Assembly (NCBI RefSeq): GCF_002434265.1
Contig: NZ_DJJS01000004.1
Span: 145,618-209,617, forward strand
Source: Pseudomonas sp. UBA6562
GTDB taxonomy: Bacteria; Pseudomonadota; Gammaproteobacteria; Pseudomonadales; Pseudomonadaceae
Reading direction: 5' to 3'
Length of the DNA: 64,000 nucleotides
Below the pieces are notes generated by a model that made no database searches, was not told where the DNA came from, and saw only the letters and a list, made by a program, of their open reading frames with translations. Position 1 is the stretch's first letter. Each line of letters opens with the position of its first letter. This document shows positions 35,525 through 43,553 of the stretch, in pieces. The translations under genes and the position numbers were made by a program.

Positions 35525-37546
35525 CTACGCATGGGTGAGCCCGGTCAACGTGTCCGCAATGTTTTTAGTGCGTTGCGCCGTACCCTCGGTCGCGCGGCTC
35601 GACGCCTCAAGCGCATTGAGCATTTCGCGCAACGCGCCGACGCTAGTGGATTGGTCCTCGATCTGCTGGGCAACACGCTGGATCTCGCTGGACAGCAGGT
35701 CAATGTCCACGCCGATTTCCGCCGCATTCTTACGGGTGATTTCTGCCAGTTTGCGTACTTCGTCCGCCACCACCGCAAAACCCCGGCCCAGGTCGCCCGC
35801 GCGCGCCGCTTCAATGGCGGCGTTGAGCGCCAGCAGGTTGGTCTGCCCGGCGATCTGTTGGATCACCTGCACGATCGACTGGATGCGCAGACTCGACCCG
35901 GCCAGCGTGCGCGCACCTTCCACCGCCACATCCGCTTGGCTGGAAAGCCCTTCCACCGTCGTCCCTGCCTGGGTAGACACGGCGTTCTGCTGGTCGATCG
36001 TACCCACAAGTTCGTCCATCGACGCGTGCAACTCACCCGAGTAATGCTTGAGCTGCGCAGCGATGTCTTCCTGCTGGCGCTCGGCATGGGCCAACACCAT
36101 GCCCAAGTCTGCCAAGCCTTCGAACACGTGCAGGATATTGCGGTCCAGCCCACGGGTATTGAGGGTAGTGCTGAAGTCTTTGTTCTTGAATGCGCTGATC
36201 TGCTTGACCACCACATGGTTCAGCCCAGCCAACTTCTTCACCTGGCGCCGTAGAAAGAACGCCTTGAACTCGCCGTAGTGGGCGATGAAGTCGTCCACGT
36301 ACTCGTCACTGAAACTCGCGCCCTTGGTCACCCGAAAGAAGAAAATCGCCGTCAGCGTCTGGTTCAGGTTCAAACCCAGGATCTCCCCAAAGGTCGAAAA
36401 CCCCGTCAACGGTACATCACCAAAAATGCCGGCCATGCTGCCCAGCTCGGCGCCGTTGTTCAGCCGGCGCAAAATGCAGTCGTTCAAGATCCCCGCCACC
36501 GGCTGGCCACCCTTGCCGCGCAGGAACTGCTCATAATCCCGGCGCGTCGCCTCACGCAACGGCGTGCGCCGCACCATCACCAACTCCTCGCCCGGCGCCA
36601 CGTCGCAAAACAACTGTACGATCTGCTGCTCGTAATCGATGCGCGCAATGGACCGCACAAACAACTCGCTGCCCACCCGAATCGCAAACGAATAGTCCGC
36701 CAGCTTCGACTCCAGCGCCTGGGGGGCGCAATCGAACGCATCACACAGCGCTTGCACCATGCTCTTGATGTTGCCGTCGCTGTCGATCACCTGATCGATC
36801 GTGCGGTCCTCGACCGACGCAGTCAGCACACTGAAGGTCAAATCCGCCGGCTTGAAGTTCTGGCTCTTGAACACCCCGAACCGCACATGCGCCGCCGTCT
36901 TCAGGAACACGATCTGAGCATGGTTCTGATAACTGCGCTGACCGTCATGAATCAGCGTCTTTTGGAAATCCGACTTACCCCCGGCCGATCCCCCTACAAA
37001 CAAACAAGGAAACCGCCCAGACTCATACAGCGCTTCCATGAAGAACGACTCCGACGCCGACAACCCGTCGAAGACCACGTACGCCAACGTATCGCGATGA
37101 TCGATCGACATGCGTACCTGCACCCGCTTGATGTTGGCCACCAACTTGGCAATCCGCTCCTGCATCCCCAACCGCTTACCGCCACCGCGAATGTCCTCAC
37201 ACTCCAACGGCACCATCACCACTTCGGCCGAGGCGATCAGGCTGTCGTCGAATAGCTGCAATACCACCCGGTCCCAGCGCTCACCGGTCGCGCAATACAG
37301 CGAATTGGGTACGTTGCAGAGTTCGCCGGAGGTGGTGCACAGGCTGACGGTGGAGTGGGGGAAGCGGCGTTTGAGCTTGGCGGAGATGGCATCGATGTCC
37401 AGATGCGGCGAGATGAAACCGGTGATCAGGGTGGGGGTGATGCGTAAGGCGGCGAGGGCGGCGTCCAGGTCGTTGGCAGTGCTGTTGACCGTGACGGTGC
37501 CTTGATGATCGCTCCGGGCTTTTTTCAGACGGGAGAATGGGTTCAT
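35525..37546 (-). CDS. Soluble FIST-domain methyl-accepting chemotaxis protein
   Basis: 673 aa with no signal peptide or membrane helix. Residues about 25-235 form a FIST_N domain (VVFDGLSASESFFMEALYESG, LFVGGSAGG) and about 240-400 a FIST_C domain (GFSTFGEILGLNLNQTLTAIFF), thought to sense small ligands such as amino acids in the cytoplasm. The last 200 residues are a chemoreceptor signalling coil with the conserved tip at 558-600 (QTNLLALNAAIEAARAGDLG, GFAVVADEVRKLAE), which contacts CheA/CheW. No che gene is nearby. The gene is flanked on both sides by vapB sequences. Confidence 0.88.
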   Translation of the reverse strand: MNPFSRLKKARSDHQGTVTVNSTANDLDAALAALRITPTLITGFISPHLDIDAISAKLKRRFPHSTVSLCTTSGELCNVPNSLYCATGERWDRVVLQLFDDSLIASAEVVMVPLECEDIRGGGKRLGMQERIAKLVANIKRVQVRMSIDHRDTLAYVVFDGLSASESFFMEALYESGRFPCLFVGGSAGGKSDFQKTLIHDGQRSYQNHAQIVFLKTAAHVRFGVFKSQNFKPADLTFSVLTASVEDRTIDQVIDSDGNIKSMVQALCDAFDCAPQALESKLADYSFAIRVGSELFVRSIARIDYEQQIVQLFCDVAPGEELVMVRRTPLREATRRDYEQFLRGKGGQPVAGILNDCILRRLNNGAELGSMAGIFGDVPLTGFSTFGEILGLNLNQTLTAIFFFRVTKGASFSDEYVDDFIAHYGEFKAFFLRRQVKKLAGLNHVVVKQISAFKNKDFSTTLNTRGLDRNILHVFEGLADLGMVLAHAERQQEDIAAQLKHYSGELHASMDELVGTIDQQNAVSTQAGTTVEGLSSQADVAVEGARTLAGSSLRIQSIVQVIQQIAGQTNLLALNAAIEAARAGDLGRGFAVVADEVRKLAEITRKNAAEIGVDIDLLSSEIQRVAQQIEDQSTSVGALREMLNALEASSRATEGTAQRTKNIADTLTGLTHA

Positions 37547-37644
37547 GGGGTGGACTCGATTGAAAAGGGGGAGGCTGCGATTAGTAGGGTAATCGGCAGC
37601 TTGGGCGGGGGCTGGAGGGGGGGGTGACGGATGGATGCGGTTGA

Positions 37645-37824
37645 AACGGCGAGCATCAAACCGTTCGCCTACCCAATGACATGGCCTACGAAGGCGTTGG
37701 CGAGCTTGAACTCACCCGTGTCGGTGACACCGCCACACGCCGTCCTGCGCGCCTGGGCTGGCTGTCCTTGAGTGATTTGCCCAAGGCAATTCGGCCTGGA
37801 ATCACCTGCCAGTCGTCTCTCTAA
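37645..37824 (+). pseudogene. Decayed second vapB copy
   Basis: An open frame without a start codon (an in-frame TGA is just upstream at 37642-37644) reads NGEHQTVRLPNDMAYEGVGE and on to WLSLSDLPK, matching vapB residues 9 to about 54. Aligned codon by codon with vapB it is about 84% identical over 129 nt, with a 35-nt identical run. The end departs from vapB and stops at 37822-37824. There is no vapC after it. Confidence 0.85.
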
Positions 37825-37864
37825 ACATTGCCGCCCTGCGCAAGCATCATCATCGACGCCCAAC

Positions 37865-38626
37865 TCACGCCCAACGCTGCCGCGACCAGCCACTCAAGGC
37901 ATCCACCGCCAGCACCAGCAACACCATGGCAATTATCACCGTGCTCGCCTGGGCTTCCTGGAACAGGCTAAGGCTGACATAGAGCATCTGCCCCAGCCCC
38001 CCGGCCCCCACGAAACCCATCACCGTAGCCATGCGGATGTTGTTTTCCCAGCGGTACAGAGTGTAGGCCAGGAGCTGCGGCCACAGGGTGGGCAAGGTGC
38101 CGTAGCAGAACGCCAGCCAGGCACTGCCGCCTTGCAAACGGATGGCAGCGGCAGGGTGTTCCGGGGTGTTTTCCAGGGCTTCCGCAAACAGCCGACCCAG
38201 CACGCCTGCCGTGTGCAGGGCCAACGCCAGTGTGCCCGCGTTGGGCCCCAGGCCTGCGGCCAGCACCATCAATACGGCCCACACCAATTCCGGGATCGCC
38301 CGCAAGGCGTTGAGCAGCAGGCGCGTGAATGTCTGCAGCGGCCAGCCCATTCGACCGGCGGCAGGCAGGGCCAAGGCGAGGCCGGCCAGCGCGGCGAGCA
38401 AGGTGCCCATCGCCGACATCGCCAGGGTTTCCAGCGTTGCGCCTGCGATGGCCCGCAAATGCCCTGCGCTGAAGTCGGGACGCATGAAGCGAGCGGCATA
38501 GCCTGCCATCTGGTCGAGGCTTGCGGAGGTGGCCAGGCCGGCCAGGTCGAGATCCAGATACCAGAACGAGCCGACGATCGAGATCAGAATGCCCGCCACG
38601 ATCAGGGCCGAGGTGATGCGTCTCAT
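37865..38626 (-). CDS. PhnE-like ABC permease (putative selenium oxyanion transporter)
   Basis: 253 aa from MRRITSALIV; the in-frame sequence up to 38809 overlaps the previous permease and is not used. Five to six hydrophobic segments and the permease loop AAAIRLQGGSAWLAFCYGTLPTL plus GFVGAGGLGQ place it with PhnE-type permeases. It is the second permease of a four-gene transporter and its start overlaps the preceding stop (ATGA). Substrate inferred only from the divergent selD-selU genes. Confidence 0.8.
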   Translation of the reverse strand: MRRITSALIVAGILISIVGSFWYLDLDLAGLATSASLDQMAGYAARFMRPDFSAGHLRAIAGATLETLAMSAMGTLLAALAGLALALPAAGRMGWPLQTFTRLLLNALRAIPELVWAVLMVLAAGLGPNAGTLALALHTAGVLGRLFAEALENTPEHPAAAIRLQGGSAWLAFCYGTLPTLWPQLLAYTLYRWENNIRMATVMGFVGAGGLGQMLYVSLSLFQEAQASTVIIAMVLLVLAVDALSGWSRQRWA

Positions 38627-39447
38627 GCCAGCCTCCTGCGCAGCAGGCGGCTGAGCTGGTCGGCAAGCAGTACCAGAATCAGAAAGGTCAGCAGCATGCT
38701 GGCAACTTCGGCGCCGGCGAACATGCGCATCGACAGGTCGAGCTGTTGACCCAGCCCACCGGCGCCCACGAAGCCCATCACCACCGAGGCGCGTACGGCG
38801 CATTCCCAACGGTAGACGGTGTAGGACGTCAGCTCGGCGATTGCCTCGGGAAGCACGCCGTAGAAGAACGCAGCCAAACGACCGGCGCCGGCCTGCACGA
38901 GCGCGTGCCGCGGGCGTTGGTCCACCGATTCGAAGATTTCCGCATAGACCTTGCCGAGCATGCCGGCGTAGGTGATGGCGATGGCCAACACACCCGCGGT
39001 GGGCCCAAGGCCCACCGCACGGACGAACAGCAGCGCCCAGACGATCTCCGGCACGCTACGCAGGAGGATCAGCACGATGCGCGCGAGCCAGCGCACGCAC
39101 TGGCCCAGCGTGCCCGGACGGCCTCGGTCGACCCTCGAGAAGGACAGTGCCCGACTGGCCAGCAGGCTCGCCGGCGCGGCCAGCAGTAGCGCCAGCGACA
39201 GGCCCGCCGTGGCGATGGCCAGTGTCTGCAGCGTGGCATCGAGCAGCAGGGTGAGGAAATCCTTATCTCGTGCCGGCGGCCAGAAGCCTTCGAGGAAACT
39301 CCCCATCGATTGCGTGCTGTCTGGATATACCAGCACGCTCAGGTCCAGCTCGGCCAACCGTACACCGGGCCAGAGCAGCAGGATGGCCAGCACGCTGAGC
39401 AGCAGGCGTGGGCCGGCGGCCGGGTCGCGTCTGTCGCTGCTCAGCAT
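38623..39447 (-). CDS. PhnE-like ABC permease
   Basis: 274 aa from MLSSDRRDPAAGP. It is homologous to the downstream permease, sharing LLRSVPEIVWALLFVRAVGLGP, RHALVQAGAGRLAAFFYGVLPEA and MGFVGAGGLGQQLDLS, which suggests a tandem duplication giving a heterodimeric channel. The ATG overlaps the end of the ATPase gene by 7 bp. Confidence 0.8.
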   Translation of the reverse strand: MLSSDRRDPAAGPRLLLSVLAILLLWPGVRLAELDLSVLVYPDSTQSMGSFLEGFWPPARDKDFLTLLLDATLQTLAIATAGLSLALLLAAPASLLASRALSFSRVDRGRPGTLGQCVRWLARIVLILLRSVPEIVWALLFVRAVGLGPTAGVLAIAITYAGMLGKVYAEIFESVDQRPRHALVQAGAGRLAAFFYGVLPEAIAELTSYTVYRWECAVRASVVMGFVGAGGLGQQLDLSMRMFAGAEVASMLLTFLILVLLADQLSRLLRRRLA

Positions 39448-40238
39448 CGCGCAGCCCAGGTAGCCGCAGGGTCGCTGCCTTGGGGGAGCGGTTGCAGTTG
39501 CTCGTTGGCGTACAGCGCATCGAGCCGTGCCTGGTCCACCTGCGTGCTGGGTAGATCGAAGGCGATCGAGCCGGCACGGATGCCAATGATGCGGGGAAAA
39601 TGCCGCAGTGCCAGCTCGACCGCGTGCAGGCTGGCGATCAGGGTGATGCGCCTCGACTCGGCATCCTGACAAAGCAGTGACAACGTATGCTCGGCCAGGC
39701 GCGGATCCATCGCCGAGACCGGCTCGTCGGCCAGCAGCAAGTGCGGCGCCTGGTACAGGGCGCGGGCAATGCCGACCCGTTGCAGCTGGCCACCGGAAAG
39801 CTGGCCGCAGCGTACGAACAGCTTGTCGGCCATATCGAGTTTTTCCAGCTCGGCACGGGCGCCTGGGATGTCCACCGGATGCAGCAGGTTGAGCAGGCTC
39901 TTGCTCAGCCCCCATTGACCGAGCCTGCCGGCCAGCACGGCAGTGACCACGCGTTGGCGTGGCGGCAGCGGCGGCGCCTGATGAATCAGCCCGACCTGCG
40001 CGCGCAGGCGCTGACGTGCCCGGGCCGACAACTGCCAGGGCTGCCGGCCAAGCACCTCCAGCTCGCCCGCACTGGGCGGCAGTGCGGTTGCCAGCAGATT
40101 GAGCAGGCTCGACTTACCGGCGCCGGACGGGCCGATGATCGCCACGCGCTCGCCCTCTGCGACCGTGAGGTTCAGATCCCGCAGCGCCTGCACGCCGTTG
40201 CCGTGGCGTAGGCCGGCGCCGGCCAGACGCAGGGTCAT
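39441..40238 (-). CDS. PhnC-like ABC transporter ATPase
   Basis: 265 aa. Walker A GPSGAGKSSLLN, signature LSGGQLQRVGIARAL, Walker B LLADEPVSAMDP and a switch His in LIASLHAVELAL. Closest in layout to PhnC-type importers of phosphonate-like anions. Its ATG overlaps the stop of the binding-protein gene, so the four genes form a tight operon. Confidence 0.85.
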   Translation of the reverse strand: MTLRLAGAGLRHGNGVQALRDLNLTVAEGERVAIIGPSGAGKSSLLNLLATALPPSAGELEVLGRQPWQLSARARQRLRAQVGLIHQAPPLPPRQRVVTAVLAGRLGQWGLSKSLLNLLHPVDIPGARAELEKLDMADKLFVRCGQLSGGQLQRVGIARALYQAPHLLLADEPVSAMDPRLAEHTLSLLCQDAESRRITLIASLHAVELALRHFPRIIGIRAGSIAFDLPSTQVDQARLDALYANEQLQPLPQGSDPAATWAARC

Positions 40239-41086
40239 TTCAGCAGTTCGGCGGCGCGCGCGGCCTCTTCGATACCGGTGTAGTTTTCAGGCTTGGTTTC
40301 TATGAAGCGGCTTGCCGCCTGCAAGTCCAGTATCGCCTTTTGCTCGGGCTTGGCGGGGTCGAGCGCCAGGAACGCCTGTTTGATCTTTTGCGCCAACGCC
40401 GGATCGAGGCTGCCGCGCACCGTCCAGTTGTAGTCGAAATAGGTCGGTGTGGTGGCGAATACTTTCACTTTGCTGGTGTCGACCTTACCGTTAGCGACCA
40501 GCTTGTCCCACACGCTGGCATTGAGCACGCCCGCATCGACCTTGCCCGCCTGCACCCAGGCGACGGTAGCGTCGTGGGCCCCGGAATAGCCGATACGGCT
40601 GAAGAAGGACTCCGGCTTGATGCCGTCCTTGAGCATGAAATAACGCGGCATCAGGCTGCCCGAGGTCGAGGAGATCGAGCCGAAGGCGAACGTCTTGCCC
40701 TTGAGGTCGCTCAAGGATTTCACATCGTCCCTGGCCGTGATGAATTTGCTGGTGAACTGGGCGTCCTGCTCGCGTTGCACCAGAGGCACCGCATTACCGG
40801 TTCTCTGCTGCACCTGAACGAAGGTGAAGCCGCCCAGCCATGCCATGTCCAGGCGATCCGAGGCCAGCGCTTCGACCACGGCAGGGTAGTCCGCCACCGG
40901 CACGAACTGCACCTTCATGCCCAATCGCTGTTCGAGGTACTCGCCCAGCGGTTTGAACTTGCGCAGCAATTCGGTGGGCGCCTCGTCGGGAATTGCCGAG
41001 ACCCGCAAGATTTCGGCGGCATGGCTGGCCAGGGCGGAAACGGACAGGGCAAAGCCTGCGACCAGCGACAGGGTGCGCTTGAGCAT
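40235..41086 (-). CDS. PhnD-like periplasmic binding protein (putative selenate type)
   Basis: 283 aa. Signal peptide (ALASHAAE, about residue 24). The PhnD-family core is visible: LRVSAIPDEAPTELLRKFKPL, RLDMAWLGGFTFVQVQ, FAFGSISSTSGSLMPRYFML. Members next to selD are annotated as putative selenate-binding proteins; the evidence for that substrate is genomic context only. First gene of the transporter operon, divergent from selD with 147 bp between. A phosphonate or other oxyanion is an alternative ligand. Confidence 0.8.
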   Translation of the reverse strand: MLKRTLSLVAGFALSVSALASHAAEILRVSAIPDEAPTELLRKFKPLGEYLEQRLGMKVQFVPVADYPAVVEALASDRLDMAWLGGFTFVQVQQRTGNAVPLVQREQDAQFTSKFITARDDVKSLSDLKGKTFAFGSISSTSGSLMPRYFMLKDGIKPESFFSRIGYSGAHDATVAWVQAGKVDAGVLNASVWDKLVANGKVDTSKVKVFATTPTYFDYNWTVRGSLDPALAQKIKQAFLALDPAKPEQKAILDLQAASRFIETKPENYTGIEEAARAAELLK

Positions 41087-41233
41087 GGTGAGTTCTCCGG
41101 TTCAATGGCGGAAAAAACGAAAAGACGCCGCTGGCAGCGCCGGTGAAGAGCGCCGCGATTATAGGAGGTAGGGCGAGAAAGGCCAGCTTTGCTAGAATCC
41201 GCACCCTGTTTTCGAATTGCAGAGAAAATCGCC

Positions 41234-42268
41234 ATGAGTGAGCCGATCCGCCTGACCCAGTACAGCCACGGCGCCGGTTGCGGCTGCAAGATTTCCCCAA
41301 AGGTGCTGGATGTGATCCTGGCCGGCAGCGGCGCGCAGAATCTGGACCCCAACCTTTGGGTCGGCAACGCCTCGCGTGACGACGCGGCCGTGTACGCGCT
41401 GGACGAAAAACGCGGCGTGGTGTCGACCACCGACTTCTTCATGCCCATCGTCGACGATCCCTTCGATTTCGGGCGTATCGCCGCCACCAACGCCATCAGC
41501 GACATCTACGCGATGGGCGGCAATCCACTGATGGCCATCGCCATCCTCGGCTGGCCGGTGAACCTGTTGCCGGCGGAGGTCGCACGTGAGGTCATTCGCG
41601 GTGGTCGGGCCGTCTGCGATGCGGCCGGCATCCCGCTGGCAGGCGGCCATTCCATCGATGCTCCGGAGCCGATCTTCGGCCTGGCGGTGACCGGTGTGGT
41701 CGACAAGCGGCACATGAAGCGCAACGACACGGCCCAGGTGGGCGACCGCTTGTACCTGACCAAACCGCTGGGCATCGGCATCCTCACCACCGCCGAAAAG
41801 AAGTCCAAGCTGCGCCCCGAGGATGTCGGCCTTGCCCGCGACTGGATGTGCACGTTGAACAAACCGGGCAGCCATTTCGGCAAGCTCGACAGCGTCACGG
41901 CGATGACCGACGTCACCGGCTTCGGCTTGCTGGGGCATTTGGTGGAAATGGCCGACGGTGCCGGCCTCACCGCGCGCCTCGACTATGCCGCCGTACCGCG
42001 ACTGCCGGGGGTCGAACACTACCTGGCACAGGACTGCGTGCCGGGCGGCACGTTGCGCAATTTCGACAGCTATGGCGAGCGCATCGCGGTCATCACCGAT
42101 GCCCAGCGCGACCTGCTCTGCGATCCACAGACCAGCGGCGGCCTGCTGGTTGCGGTCAATGAAGAGGGTGAGGAAGCGTTCTTGGCCGCCGCTGCCCAGT
42201 TGGGCCTGAACCTTGCGCCCATCGGCGTACTGGTGGAGCGACAGCCTCACGCTGTCGAAGTGTTCTGA
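41234..42268 (+). CDS. selD: Selenide, water dikinase (selenophosphate synthase)
   Basis: 344 aa. Makes monoselenophosphate from selenide and ATP. The catalytic loop GAGCGCKISP has C16 (equivalent of the essential E. coli Cys17) as Cys, not selenocysteine; the ATP-binding DDAAVYALDEKRGVVSTTDFF and ATNAISDIYAMGG follow. The ATG at 41234 (MSEPIRLTQYSHG) is the family start. It overlaps selU by 1 nt, so its product is directly linked to tRNA selenation. Confidence 0.95.
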   Translation: MSEPIRLTQYSHGAGCGCKISPKVLDVILAGSGAQNLDPNLWVGNASRDDAAVYALDEKRGVVSTTDFFMPIVDDPFDFGRIAATNAISDIYAMGGNPLMAIAILGWPVNLLPAEVAREVIRGGRAVCDAAGIPLAGGHSIDAPEPIFGLAVTGVVDKRHMKRNDTAQVGDRLYLTKPLGIGILTTAEKKSKLRPEDVGLARDWMCTLNKPGSHFGKLDSVTAMTDVTGFGLLGHLVEMADGAGLTARLDYAAVPRLPGVEHYLAQDCVPGGTLRNFDSYGERIAVITDAQRDLLCDPQTSGGLLVAVNEEGEEAFLAAAAQLGLNLAPIGVLVERQPHAVEVF

Positions 42269-43359
42269 TGCGCGAGGACGTCCGCGACTTTCACCCGCTG
42301 TTTCTCAACGACACGCCGATGATGGATACCCGCGCGCCGGTGGAGTTCGGCAAAGGCGCGTTCCCAGGCACGCTCAACCTGCCGTTGATGACCGATGTGG
42401 AACGCCAGAAGGTGGGTACCTGCTACAAGCAGCAGGGGCAGGATGCGGCCATCCGGCTTGGCCATCAGCTCGTCTGCGGCGAGGTCAAGGCGCGCCGGAT
42501 CGCCGCTTGGACGCAATTCGTCCAGGACAATCCGCAAGGTTATCTGTACTGCTTTCGCGGCGGCCTGCGCTCGCAGATCGTGCAGCAGTGGCTGCGCGAA
42601 GCGGGCATCGACTATCCGCGCGTGGTGGGCGGTTACAAGGCGATGCGCACCTTCCTCATCGAAACCCTGGAGCAGGCCGTTGCGCAGTGCGATTTCGTGG
42701 TGCTTGGCGGCATGACCGGCACGGGCAAGACCGAGGTGCTGGCCAAGCGGCCTGACGCATTGGATCTGGAAGGCCACGCCAACCATCGCGGATCGAGCTT
42801 TGGCAAGCGTGCTACCGGGCAGCCGGCGCAGATCGATTTCGAGAACCGTCTGGCCATCGATGTCCTGAAGAAACGCCATGCCGGCATTCACCGTTTCGTG
42901 CTCGAGGACGAGGGCCGCACCGTGGGCAGCTGCAACGTGCCCATCGGGTTGTATCAGGGCATGCAGCGTTACCCGCTGATATGGCTGGAGGACAGTTTCG
43001 AGAACCGTGTCGAACGTATCCTGCGTGACTACGTGACCGACCTGAGCGCGGAATTCCTCGGCGAGCATGGCGAGGAACACGGCTTCGAGCGGTTCGCCGA
43101 GCGCCTGTTGCAGAGCCTGGACAACATCCACAAGCGTCTTGGCGGCGAGCGCCACCAGCGCTTGCGTGCGTTGATGGCGGCGGCGCTGGACGCGCAGCGC
43201 GGCTCGGGTTCGGTGGAGCTGCATCGCGCCTGGATCGAAGGCCTTCTGCACGAGTACTACGACCCGATGTATGCGCATCAGCGGCAAGCCAAGGGCGAGC
43301 GCGTCGAGTTCGTGGGGGATACCGAGGCTGTGGAGCAATACCTGGCGCAACGGGGCTGA
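42268..43359 (+). CDS. selU: tRNA 2-selenouridine synthase
   Basis: 363 aa. Exchanges sulphur for selenium in the wobble 2-thiouridine of tRNAs for Lys, Glu and Gln, using selenophosphate. Rhodanese domain with active-site C95 (YLYCFRGGLRSQ), then a P-loop domain (GGMTGTGKTE, 147-156) that handles geranylated intermediates. Start codon overlaps the selD stop. Also called mnmH or ybbB. Confidence 0.94.
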   Translation: MREDVRDFHPLFLNDTPMMDTRAPVEFGKGAFPGTLNLPLMTDVERQKVGTCYKQQGQDAAIRLGHQLVCGEVKARRIAAWTQFVQDNPQGYLYCFRGGLRSQIVQQWLREAGIDYPRVVGGYKAMRTFLIETLEQAVAQCDFVVLGGMTGTGKTEVLAKRPDALDLEGHANHRGSSFGKRATGQPAQIDFENRLAIDVLKKRHAGIHRFVLEDEGRTVGSCNVPIGLYQGMQRYPLIWLEDSFENRVERILRDYVTDLSAEFLGEHGEEHGFERFAERLLQSLDNIHKRLGGERHQRLRALMAAALDAQRGSGSVELHRAWIEGLLHEYYDPMYAHQRQAKGERVEFVGDTEAVEQYLAQRG

Positions 43360-43414
43360 GCGGGGCTCGTTTATGCCCTCGCGTCCGCCTGCCTGGGGCT
43401 TGACCAAGCCGTCT

Positions 43415-43443
43415 GCGTTGGCCTGGCAGACTTAGGCCAGCGC
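43415..43443 (+). terminator. Hairpin after selU
   Basis: GCGTTGGCCT pairs with AGGCCAGCGC (10 bp, one wobble) around 9 nt, 56 nt after the selU stop. No T-run follows. Confidence 0.4.
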
Positions 43444-43553
43444 ACCCAGGTCGCATCGTCCGATGCACGCGAACGCAGCATTCGGCCCGCCCAACAGGTC
43501 AACTACCGACGATTGCTGGCAAAATCGCCCCGTCGACCTACCTGGAGCCCCCC

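Noticed and set aside
35406..36253. Long plus-strand frames opposite the FIST chemoreceptor
   Set aside because: They are antisense frames of a gene with clear FIST and chemoreceptor motifs.
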